DNA of 32,051 nucleotides, from the NCBI GenBank assembly GCA_020433785.1, contig JAGRCC010000416.1:1-32051 (forward strand), read 5' to 3'. The DNA comes from Anaerolineae bacterium. Lineage in GTDB: Bacteria > Chloroflexota > Anaerolineae > 4572-78 > J111. The position numbers and the translations under genes are program-made. The notes beneath the pieces were generated by a model, which saw only the letters and a program-made list of their open reading frames with translations, made no database searches and was not told the DNA's origin. Every line of letters begins with the position of its first letter. Position 1 is the stretch's first letter. Positions 16,557 through 24,828 of the stretch are shown here, one piece after another.

Positions 16557-18107
16557 GTGAAATATTCATTCTTAGTAGGTCTCATACTATTGAGCACAAG
16601 CATAAGTATGCTTCGTTTTGATTCGTTCCAAGTAGGAACATTTTATGACGATGCTCATTATATTGTCCTAGCTGAAAGTTTGGCCAACGGTGAAGGCTAC
16701 CACTTAATCAACTATCCTGACAAGCCCCCGGAAAATAATTTTCCTCCCGGTTGGCCCTTGTTGCTGGCTCCATTGACCGTGCTTTTTCCCGATAATTATA
16801 TCGTCCTTAAAGGATTAGCGCTTGCTTTCTGGCTGGCCTCGATCCCCCTGATTGATCGGCTGCTGGCCCTCTATCTAAAACCACCTTATTTACAATTATT
16901 GATGGTTGTTATCGTCGTCAATCACGGCTTAATCACGTATTCTGTCAGGGTGATGTCAGAGTCAGCCTATCTCTTCTTTTCTTTGTTGACTCTTAATCTG
17001 TTTGAGCGCTGGCTACGACAGTATCAACAAAAAACCTCTTATGGGTTGTTGGTTTTATCGACGATAATGGCACTATTCGCTCAGACGATCCGAACTATAG
17101 GACTGGCCTTATTAGTAGCGCTTATTGTTTACCTATTTATCAAGCGATATTTTCGCCCGCTAGCGGTTGTCACTATAGTCATCATTTTGGGACTGCTGCC
17201 TCAATTGTGGCTGAATGCGCAACAAGATGGGGGATTGATTTCCAGTGGCTATCAACAACAGGTTTTTGGGACCCATTCGCCCACCGAGAAAATCACCCAG
17301 ATCTGGAGCAATATCAAAAAATACATCGGGGAAAACAAAATTGTCACCAATCTGTTAATTCCAATATTTGGTCAAAATTTTCTAGTGACCACGTTAACAA
17401 ACTTGAATGTTGTTTCAATAGCGCGTAGACTTATTAACAGTGGCCTGCTCGTTCTCATACTTCTGGGAATTATGCTTGTCTGGCCAAAATTCAGGATAAG
17501 CGATGTTTATGTGGGCTTTTATCTACTGGGGATTATAAGCTTTTGGAATCCATCTGTTGCCACAGCGCAAGCCCGTTTTCTGGTACCCATAATTCCGTTC
17601 CTGTACACTTATCTACTGAACGGGCTACTCTGGCTTATCCGCCGGATTATGCCGGAACATGTCCATCATCGCTACAGTTTGCCCATTGTGGTGGTATTGT
17701 CGATGCTCATGGTTTTTCTGCTGCTAGACCACAATCTGCAAGATTGGCGAACGCCTGCCCGCGATAACATCAACGATTTATCCATCGGCACAACCTGGAT
17801 CAAGGACAACGCTCCACCAGATGCCGTTGTCATGAGTAGAATGCCCGTGTTAGACTATCTGTATGCCCGACGCCAAACTGTCGATTATCCAAACGAAAAT
17901 GAACCGCTCGACACTTATCTAGTCCAACACAAGGTTGACTACATTCTCATCTCACCTTATGTTCAAATGCCCAGAAGTAATCAATTAGACTCATTTACGG
18001 CCAACATGCTGTTGCCGGAAATTCAAGAAAACGCTTTTCACTTTCGGCTAGTATATGAGAACTCCGTACACGGTGTTTCAGTGTACAGCAGAGAAGGTTA
18101 TGACTGA
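16557..18107 (+). CDS. GT-C glycosyltransferase, PMT/ArnT-like
   Basis: A 516-residue membrane protein starting at GTG, with AGGG at 16551-16554 just upstream. The first extracytoplasmic loop contains GTFYDDAHYIVLAESLANG (27-45). The Asp31-Asp32 pair is the usual catalytic and metal site of GT-C enzymes that use polyprenyl-phosphate sugars. PENNFPPGWPLL then matches the PMT_2-like pattern of loop plus second helix. About ten hydrophobic segments follow, ending in a soluble C-terminal domain (TTWIKDNAPPDAVVMSRMPVLDYLY) common in this superfamily. It should glycosylate a lipid or polymer acceptor outside the membrane. Its last 8 nt overlap the start of the polyketide synthase gene, so translation is probably coupled. 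Confidence 0.87.
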   Translation: MKYSFLVGLILLSTSISMLRFDSFQVGTFYDDAHYIVLAESLANGEGYHLINYPDKPPENNFPPGWPLLLAPLTVLFPDNYIVLKGLALAFWLASIPLIDRLLALYLKPPYLQLLMVVIVVNHGLITYSVRVMSESAYLFFSLLTLNLFERWLRQYQQKTSYGLLVLSTIMALFAQTIRTIGLALLVALIVYLFIKRYFRPLAVVTIVIILGLLPQLWLNAQQDGGLISSGYQQQVFGTHSPTEKITQIWSNIKKYIGENKIVTNLLIPIFGQNFLVTTLTNLNVVSIARRLINSGLLVLILLGIMLVWPKFRISDVYVGFYLLGIISFWNPSVATAQARFLVPIIPFLYTYLLNGLLWLIRRIMPEHVHHRYSLPIVVVLSMLMVFLLLDHNLQDWRTPARDNINDLSIGTTWIKDNAPPDAVVMSRMPVLDYLYARRQTVDYPNENEPLDTYLVQHKVDYILISPYVQMPRSNQLDSFTANMLLPEIQENAFHFRLVYENSVHGVSVYSREGYD

Positions 18108-21063
18108 TCTCGATCAACGCCTATCCCAACTATCACCGACCAAACTGGCTTTACTGGCCCAAGAAATGAGAGCCAAAGCCAAATTAGTCGCTATGGAACC
18201 CATTGCCATTATTGGTCTAGGCTGCCGCTTCCCCGGTAATTGTGACACACCGGCCGCCTTTTGGAATTTACTCAAGCAAGGCCAGGATGCTATCACTGAA
18301 ATCCCGGCGGATCGATGGGATGTGGACGCCTATTACCATGCCGATCCGAAAGCACCGGGCAAGATAGTGACTCGCTATGGCGGATTTATTCAGCATCCCG
18401 CCGATTTTGATGCTCCCTTTTTCAATATCTCCAAAAAAGAAGCCGTCAGCCTTGATCCCCAACAGCGGTTGCTTTTGGAGGTAAGCTGGGAAGCATTGGA
18501 AAACGCCGGGTGTGTTCCCGCTGAACTTATGGGCAGCCAGACCGGTGTGTTTATCGGCATCAGCACCAACGATTACTTTCAACAATTGGTTGCACGCAAT
18601 CATGTCGATATTGACGGATATCTGGGCACGGGATATGCTCACAGTGTGGCGACAGGCCGCTTATCCTATCTCTTGGGACTTACCGGCCCCAGTATGGCGG
18701 TTGACACCTCTTGTTCCTCGTCGCTGGTGGCGGTGCATCTCGCCTGCCAGAGCCTCCGCAATGGCGAAAGTGATCTGGCGCTAGCCGGGGGAGTCAATAT
18801 TATTCTCACACCCGAAAACAGTATCGCTCTGTCCAAAGCACAGATGCTGGCTCCCGACGGTCGCTGCAAAACGTTTGATGCCGCTGCCAATGGTTACGTC
18901 CGGGCCGAGGGCTGCGGTATGGTTGTGCTGAAGCGTTTATCGGACGCCGTGGTTGATGGGGATACGATTTTGGCGCTCATTCGGGGCACGGCGGTCAATC
19001 AGGATGGTCAAAGCAGCGGGCTTACCGCTCCCAACGGCCAAGCTCAGCAAGCTGTCATCCGGCAGGCATTAGCCAGTGGTGGGGTCGATCCCAGCCAAAT
19101 AAGCTATGTCGAAGCCCACGGTACAGGCACTTTGCTGGGAGACCCCATAGAGTTAGGCGCCTTGAGCGCAGTCCTCACCCAAGATCGTTCACGTACCGAG
19201 CCGCTCCTGGTTGGATCGGTAAAAACCAACATCGGTCATTTAGAGGCTGCGGCAGGCGTGGCCGGATTAATTAAAGTGGTCTTGGCTTTACAGCATCAAC
19301 ACATTCCGGCGCATCTCCACTTAAAACAGCCTAATCCACATATCGATTGCGATGATTTCTCCATAAAAACCCCAACGGAGTTAACACCTTGGCCGGCCAA
19401 AGAATCGAGACGGCTGGCCGGCGTAAGTTCGTTTGGATTCAGCGGTACCAATGCCCATATTGTCATTGAAGAGACGCCGGAAGATTTACAGCATATTCCC
19501 ACACCGATAAGGAGCGAAAATGAGATCAAAAAACAAAGCACAACAGGGCATCTACTCACCTTGTCGGCCAAGACCGAGGAAGCCTTGTTGGCACTGGCTC
19601 AACGTTACCAGCAACATTTAGTAGACAACCCTAACGTAAATGTATCGGATATTTGTTACACTACCCATACTGGTCGTTCTCATTTTGAACATCGTTTAGG
19701 TTTGGTTGTTGAGTCAATCCAAGAAATGCAAGACAAATTAACCGCGTATATCGGCGGAGAAGAAACAAAGGGGCTGTTTAAGGGGCACACCCTGGAATAC
19801 CAGCAACCAAGGGTTGGATTTGTGTTTGCGGGTCAAGTCGCGCCAGAAACCAATATGGGCCGCCAACTATACCAAACCCAATCCGCCTTCCGCTCGGCTT
19901 TCGATCGATGCGCCGATATTCTCTCGACCACTGCACAGACCTCCCCGTTGGATCACCTATTCAGCGATGATCAACTCGCTTCCACGCCGTCCAATCACCC
20001 GCTAGCGCTCTTTGCTCTGGAATTTGCGTTGTCTCAACTATGGCAATCGTGGGGCGTGAAACCGGCGCTGGTGATAGGCTACGACGTAGGTGAATATGTT
20101 GCGGCCTGTGTAGCCGGTATCTTTCCGCTAGAAACCGGGTTACGGTTGGTGGCCGAACGCAGCCGTTTGATGCAACCACAAAGGATCTCTGATGATGTTT
20201 CTCCCCAACGAGCAGACACAACGCCGGTCGATTTTGCTCGAATTGTGCAGGAAGTCACCTACGCCTCACCAACAATCCCATTTATTTCAACGGTCACCGG
20301 TCAGATAACCAGCCCCAAAGAGATAGCCGGGCCAACCTATTGGCTTTCGCCTCGCCTGCGAGAGCAACCACAACTTTTACAAGGCGTAGCCACAGCCGTT
20401 GAGCAAGGCGTTACCACGTTTTTGGAAATTGGCCCCGGACCCATTTTATCCGCTCTGGAGCAGCACTACCTGCAAACGAAAAAACTGACACGATCAATCC
20501 CCAATAACGCATCTCTATCTTCCCCACAGTCAAAAATCAATTGGCTTTCCGGCCTCCAGGAGGGGCAAAACGAAGAACAACAGGTGATGCAAACGTTGGC
20601 CCAATTGTACATTCGAGGGGTGAAAATTGATTGGATGGGGGCGGCTCAAAACAAGCCCCAAGCCCATCGTAAAGTTGACCTGCCCACTTACCCCTTTCAA
20701 CGCCAACGATACTGGATCGACCCAGGCTATAAACCGGAATCGATGCAACAAAACCGGCAGGTGAAGCCGGAACAAAATACGCCCTCGGCAGCAGATTCGG
20801 ACCTGCTGCGCCAATTCAAAACCATTCCGGTCGATGAACGATACGCTTTTTTAGAGGCTTATGTGCAGACCGTGATCACCGACCTGCTGGGTGTTGACCT
20901 GACCCCGCATACCTCGTTTGACACCTTACGCGTCGACTCGCTGCTATTGGTTGAGGTAACCACCCAAATTGCCCTTGATTTAGATATTGAGGTTTCGGCT
21001 AAAACCATCATCGAGAGCGGCAGTGTTGCCGCCCTGGCAAAACAATTGACGAAGTCGTTATGA
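18100..21063 (+). CDS. Type I polyketide synthase module, KS-(inactive AT)-ACP
   Basis: A 987-residue one-module polyketide synthase. I place the start at ATG 18100, preceded by GAGAAGG, rather than an in-frame ATG 45 nt upstream. The ketosynthase (33-460) is intact: Cys205 in DTSCSSSL, His340 in EAHGTGT and His380 in KTNIGHLEAAAG. After the linker, an acyltransferase-like region (570-790) starts VGFVFAGQV and keeps LALFALEFALSQLWQSWG, but its active-site motif reads GYDVGE (660-665) instead of GHSxGE. The segment that should hold the small subdomain and the HAFHS catalytic His is deleted, running from LMQ (690-692) almost straight to FARIVQEVTYASPTIPFIS. The post-AT motif LPTYPFQRQRYW (861-872) is present. 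An ACP (915-987) carries the phosphopantetheine Ser947 in RVDSLLLVE. No reductive or thioesterase domain is present. Confidence 0.93.
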   Translation: MTDLDQRLSQLSPTKLALLAQEMRAKAKLVAMEPIAIIGLGCRFPGNCDTPAAFWNLLKQGQDAITEIPADRWDVDAYYHADPKAPGKIVTRYGGFIQHPADFDAPFFNISKKEAVSLDPQQRLLLEVSWEALENAGCVPAELMGSQTGVFIGISTNDYFQQLVARNHVDIDGYLGTGYAHSVATGRLSYLLGLTGPSMAVDTSCSSSLVAVHLACQSLRNGESDLALAGGVNIILTPENSIALSKAQMLAPDGRCKTFDAAANGYVRAEGCGMVVLKRLSDAVVDGDTILALIRGTAVNQDGQSSGLTAPNGQAQQAVIRQALASGGVDPSQISYVEAHGTGTLLGDPIELGALSAVLTQDRSRTEPLLVGSVKTNIGHLEAAAGVAGLIKVVLALQHQHIPAHLHLKQPNPHIDCDDFSIKTPTELTPWPAKESRRLAGVSSFGFSGTNAHIVIEETPEDLQHIPTPIRSENEIKKQSTTGHLLTLSAKTEEALLALAQRYQQHLVDNPNVNVSDICYTTHTGRSHFEHRLGLVVESIQEMQDKLTAYIGGEETKGLFKGHTLEYQQPRVGFVFAGQVAPETNMGRQLYQTQSAFRSAFDRCADILSTTAQTSPLDHLFSDDQLASTPSNHPLALFALEFALSQLWQSWGVKPALVIGYDVGEYVAACVAGIFPLETGLRLVAERSRLMQPQRISDDVSPQRADTTPVDFARIVQEVTYASPTIPFISTVTGQITSPKEIAGPTYWLSPRLREQPQLLQGVATAVEQGVTTFLEIGPGPILSALEQHYLQTKKLTRSIPNNASLSSPQSKINWLSGLQEGQNEEQQVMQTLAQLYIRGVKIDWMGAAQNKPQAHRKVDLPTYPFQRQRYWIDPGYKPESMQQNRQVKPEQNTPSAADSDLLRQFKTIPVDERYAFLEAYVQTVITDLLGVDLTPHTSFDTLRVDSLLLVEVTTQIALDLDIEVSAKTIIESGSVAALAKQLTKSL

Positions 21064-22886
21064 ATGAGAGCCAATTTATTCCCTTCCAAACCACAGATTT
21101 AATCCATCATAAAGTTTTAGTGTTGGCCCCGCACCCCGACGATGAGTCGTTAGCCTGTGGCGGCGCCTTGATTCTACACACGCAGGCAGCAGACCCGGTC
21201 AAGATTGTTTTTCTGACCGACGGCGCCCAGGCCGATACCCAAAATGAATATGCTAAAGACGCCTATATTCATTTGCGCGAACAAGAAGCGGCCAAAGCCT
21301 GCACGATATTGGGCATCACAGATTTTGAATTTTGGCGTAGTCCTGATAGGACGTTAGCTGCCGACGAGCCAACACGTTCTCGATTGGCTCAGTTGGTCGA
21401 TGCCTATCAACCGACCCTAATTTATGCGCCCTCTCCTTTGGAATATCACCCGGATCACCGGGCAACGGCAGCCTTATTATGGCAGGTTGTGCAAACAACG
21501 CATATAAAAACCCAATTAGCCTTTTACGAGCTAAACCGCCCCATCAACATTAACACCCTCATAAACATTTCTGCTGTCGTAGAACAAAAACAACGAGCCT
21601 GTGACGCTTATGCAAGCCAGCTGAAATACTACCCTTATACCGAAAGCGCGCTCGGCTTAAATCGCTATCGGGCGCTCACTGTGGCCGCCGATTGCGACTA
21701 CGCTGAAGGGTTTTTCCTAATAGAAAGTCAGGATATTTTTACAAAACCGATCGAAACATTTGGCCTTACCCAGATTTTGCCCATTGACAGAGGCAAAGAA
21801 AAATCATGGCCGTTGGTCTCTATCATTATTCGCACCCGAAACCGAAATGCATTATTAAGGCAGGCGCTGGCCAGTGTGCTGACTCAAACCTATTCACCTT
21901 TGGAAGTTATTGTGGTTAATGACGGTGGGGAAGACAGTACAGCTATCATTGAAGAATTTCAGCCTTATTTACCAATTCAATACATCGCTCACGACCAACC
22001 GCGTGGGCGAGCGGCGGCAGCAAATACGGGATTGCAGGCTGTCAAGGGAAAATATATCAACTTTTTGGATGATGATGACCTATTATATGCCACTCATATC
22101 GAAAAATTAGCGACCTTCCTGGAATCAACCGGCGAATCGTTTGCCTATAGCGATTGCGAAAAAGGCGACTATCAGTGGCAGGGCCAGACGTTTTTGCTTC
22201 AAGGAGAAAGACGACTGTTCAACGGTATCGATTTTGATCGAGACCGGCTATACTTCAACAACTATATCCCCATGATGACCGCAATGTTTACTCACCAATT
22301 GTGGAAAAAAGTGAATCCGCTAGATGAGTCGTTGGATTGCTTAGAAGATTGGGATTTATGGCTCAGAATGGCCCAGCACACCACCTTTCACCGCCTATCC
22401 GGCGTTACCGCCGAGTACAGACATCTTTTTGACCACAATTATGATAATCGCTACTGGACCCTAAAAATCTATGACAAACATCGAGATTACTGGAGTCCGG
22501 AACATTTAGCCAAACAAACTTGGCCGCGTATCGAAGCGCTCCAAACAGAAAATGACGGATTGAAAGACTCGCTTCGTCACGCTCAGGAGAATTTAGAACA
22601 AGAGCGGCGTGAACGAGAAGAAATTCAGAACCAACTTGAGCCATTGCAGACAGAAAACAACGGGTTGAAAGACTTGCTCCGTCACGCGCAACAGAATTTA
22701 AAGGACCACAAAACGCAAGCAGAAATTTTGGAGGCAGAGATGATCAACCTGCGCTCCCAATTAACCCACACACAACAGATATTAGATTTTATCCAAAATT
22801 CTTTCTCGTGGCGATTAACCCGGCTGGTTCCCAAAAATGTTAGGAGTACGCTGCGACAAACGCTGCTACGTTTTGGTCAGAAATGA
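21060..22886 (+). CDS. PIG-L deacetylase-GT2 glycosyltransferase fusion with coiled coil
   Basis: A 608-residue fusion. Residues 15-222 form a PIG-L (LmbE-like) zinc-dependent de-N-acetylase: LAPHPDDESLACGGAL (22-37) with ligands His25 and Asp28, and EYHPDHRA (128-135) with His133. They end in YAEGFFLIES. Residues 250-470 are a GT2 domain: PLVSIIIRTRNRNALLRQAL, VIVVNDGG, the DDDD metal site at 337-340, and CLEDWDLWLRMA. The C-terminus (485-590) is a coiled coil with two 35-residue repeats (LQTENDGLKD and LQTENNGLKD). The tail FSWRLTRLVP resembles the SWRLT motif seen at the end of many surface-glycan glycosyltransferases. The protein could deacetylate an N-acetyl sugar and add another sugar. 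The gene overlaps the PKS stop (ATGA). Confidence 0.92.
   Translation: MNESQFIPFQTTDLIHHKVLVLAPHPDDESLACGGALILHTQAADPVKIVFLTDGAQADTQNEYAKDAYIHLREQEAAKACTILGITDFEFWRSPDRTLAADEPTRSRLAQLVDAYQPTLIYAPSPLEYHPDHRATAALLWQVVQTTHIKTQLAFYELNRPININTLINISAVVEQKQRACDAYASQLKYYPYTESALGLNRYRALTVAADCDYAEGFFLIESQDIFTKPIETFGLTQILPIDRGKEKSWPLVSIIIRTRNRNALLRQALASVLTQTYSPLEVIVVNDGGEDSTAIIEEFQPYLPIQYIAHDQPRGRAAAANTGLQAVKGKYINFLDDDDLLYATHIEKLATFLESTGESFAYSDCEKGDYQWQGQTFLLQGERRLFNGIDFDRDRLYFNNYIPMMTAMFTHQLWKKVNPLDESLDCLEDWDLWLRMAQHTTFHRLSGVTAEYRHLFDHNYDNRYWTLKIYDKHRDYWSPEHLAKQTWPRIEALQTENDGLKDSLRHAQENLEQERREREEIQNQLEPLQTENNGLKDLLRHAQQNLKDHKTQAEILEAEMINLRSQLTHTQQILDFIQNSFSWRLTRLVPKNVRSTLRQTLLRFGQK
22539..22707 (+). repeat. 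105-bp in-frame repeat in the coiled coil
   Basis: The LQTENDGLKDSLRHAQENLE segment starting at 22539 is repeated from 22644 as LQTENNGLKDLLRHAQQNLK. The period is 105 bp, or 35 residues, which is exactly five heptads. The copies differ at the DNA level mostly by substitutions and are likely an old duplication that lengthened the coiled coil. Confidence 0.8.
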
Positions 22887-22902
22887 TCGGGGTGGACAGA
22901 TT

Positions 22903-24789
22903 ATGACAAATATTTTACACCATACTTTTCTAAAAATTATAAGTCCCGTAACAACCGTAATTCTTTTGGCTAATTTCTGGGGCCTGTTGCCTTATAACTC
23001 CACAGGTAATCTAGCACAACCTCAGGCCAATCAAAACAGGTCTTCATCCGGTCAAGATTTTGAATATATCTCGCCGCCGCCTGATGCTCAGCTTGTTTCA
23101 GTTGGCACAACGATTGCTATTCGGCCTGGCGAGGTGATTAAGGCTGACTCCGTATCACGAGATTTCTTCACGGTCAACGGCAGCAGTAGCGGAGTCCATC
23201 AAGGCCAAACGCTTTTAGCCGATGATCAAAAGACCGTTATCTTTAAACCGGCTAAGCCATTTGTCAACGAAGAAACGGTAACGGTTTCAGTAAGGAAAGG
23301 CTTGATAACCGCCGCCGGTGAAACTTTGGCCGGGATCACCTTTGATTTTGCGACATCCCCCTTAAAACCACCCTGGCCTGAGCGCCAACAGCCCAATCGA
23401 GATGACACGGCTGCCGTTCCTGATGGTCAAAATTTGGGATATGTTACCTTACCAGTAGATATACCGGCCATCACCATTACTATCTCCACCAAAGGAGCCA
23501 GGGCGGCCGGATACCTTTTTCTCAGTAATATCAGTGGTAATACAACACCCTATCTATTGATTATTGACGACCAAGGCGAACCCGTTTATTACAAAAAAGT
23601 AAATCAGCCAACTGGTGATTTCAAAAAACAACCTAACGGACAATTAACCTATTGGGATCAGTCAGCCTTGGCCTTTCAGGTGATGAATGCCTCGTACCAA
23701 ATCGTTGATACTTACCAGGCCGGCAACGGTTACGAAGCCGATGGCCATGGATTACAGCTTTTGCCCAACGGGCACGCCCTGCTCATGATTTACGATTTAC
23801 AAACGATTGATATGAGTCAAATCGTACCCGGCGGCGTCCCGACGGCAACGGTGGCCGGACTAGTGGTTCAAGAATTGGACACAGCCAAAAATGTGGTGTT
23901 TGAATGGCGCAGTTGGGATCATTTTGCCATTACCGATACCACGGTAAATACAACTTCGGCCCGGATCGATTATGCTCATGGCAACGCTGTTGAACAAGCT
24001 CACGATGGTCATCTGTTGATTTCAAGCCGTAATTTGAATGAAATTACTAAAATCGATCGGAATACCGGAGAAGTTCTATGGCGCCTGGGCGGGAAGCAGA
24101 ATGAATTTACCTTCATCAATGACAATACAAATTTTTATAAACAGCACGATATTCGCAGCTTGCCCAACGGCCATATCACGCTTTTTGACAATGGCAATGA
24201 TCGAGAGCCACCCTATTCCAGGGTAGTTGAGTATCAGCTTGATGAGATTAATAAGACGGCTACTTTGATTAGTGAATATCGAAATAAACCCGATATATTC
24301 GCCTCGGCTTTAGGAAGTGCCCAACGGCTATCTAACGGCAACATTTTAATCGGCTGGGGCAACGGCCCCAATAGCGACGAGAAAGCCGGTTGGGACAATG
24401 TCCGACCGCCCAATGTAACGGAAGTCAACCCCGACGGCACTAAAGTCTTTGAGCTAACCTTTGCCCCCCCTAATGTCAGTTATCGCGCCTTTCGATTTCC
24501 CTGGCAAGGTCAACCCGTCACCCGGCCCACATTAGTGGTTCAAACTGACGGAGCAACCGCTACCCTATCGTACAGTTGGAATGGCGCGACCGAGATTGCC
24601 ACATATCACATTTACGGCGGGGCCGCACCCAAACCCACTACCCTAATTAACACGCAAATCAAAACCGGTTTTGAAAATACAACCGTTATTACCGGCCTTA
24701 ATCAAACACCCTACTATTTTCGCGTGATGCCCATCGATCGCAACGGTAACGAGACTCGCTATTCAAATGAAGTTGCTGTGCTCGAATGA
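22903..24789 (+). CDS. Secreted arylsulfotransferase-like beta-propeller with Ig-like and Fn3-like domains
   Basis: A 628-residue exported protein. ATG 22903 is preferred over an in-frame ATG 66 nt upstream because it follows GGGGTGG, comes 16 nt after the previous gene and places a signal-peptide-like hydrophobic stretch (9-30) at the N-terminus. Residues 55-151 look like a Big_5/SbsA Ig-like domain. Residues 180-530 form an arylsulfotransferase (Arylsulfotran_2) propeller: ADGHGLQLLPNGH (279-291), DYAHGNAVEQAHDGHLLIS, IDRNTGEVLWRLGG and QHDIRSLPNGHITLFDNG, with the His residues expected for sulfate transfer. A Fn3-like domain closes the protein. ASST enzymes move sulfate between phenolic sulfate esters and acceptors without PAPS; whether this member is catalytic is not proven. 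Confidence 0.85.
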   Translation: MTNILHHTFLKIISPVTTVILLANFWGLLPYNSTGNLAQPQANQNRSSSGQDFEYISPPPDAQLVSVGTTIAIRPGEVIKADSVSRDFFTVNGSSSGVHQGQTLLADDQKTVIFKPAKPFVNEETVTVSVRKGLITAAGETLAGITFDFATSPLKPPWPERQQPNRDDTAAVPDGQNLGYVTLPVDIPAITITISTKGARAAGYLFLSNISGNTTPYLLIIDDQGEPVYYKKVNQPTGDFKKQPNGQLTYWDQSALAFQVMNASYQIVDTYQAGNGYEADGHGLQLLPNGHALLMIYDLQTIDMSQIVPGGVPTATVAGLVVQELDTAKNVVFEWRSWDHFAITDTTVNTTSARIDYAHGNAVEQAHDGHLLISSRNLNEITKIDRNTGEVLWRLGGKQNEFTFINDNTNFYKQHDIRSLPNGHITLFDNGNDREPPYSRVVEYQLDEINKTATLISEYRNKPDIFASALGSAQRLSNGNILIGWGNGPNSDEKAGWDNVRPPNVTEVNPDGTKVFELTFAPPNVSYRAFRFPWQGQPVTRPTLVVQTDGATATLSYSWNGATEIATYHIYGGAAPKPTTLINTQIKTGFENTTVITGLNQTPYYFRVMPIDRNGNETRYSNEVAVLE

Positions 24790-24828
24790 CAAACATTCTG
24801 CCCAGAACAATTTGGTATACGAGGTCGT

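Noticed and set aside
18055..18099. Upstream ATG for the polyketide synthase
   Set aside because: It lies 53 bp inside the preceding GT-C gene without a ribosome site, while ATG 18100 follows GAGAAGG.
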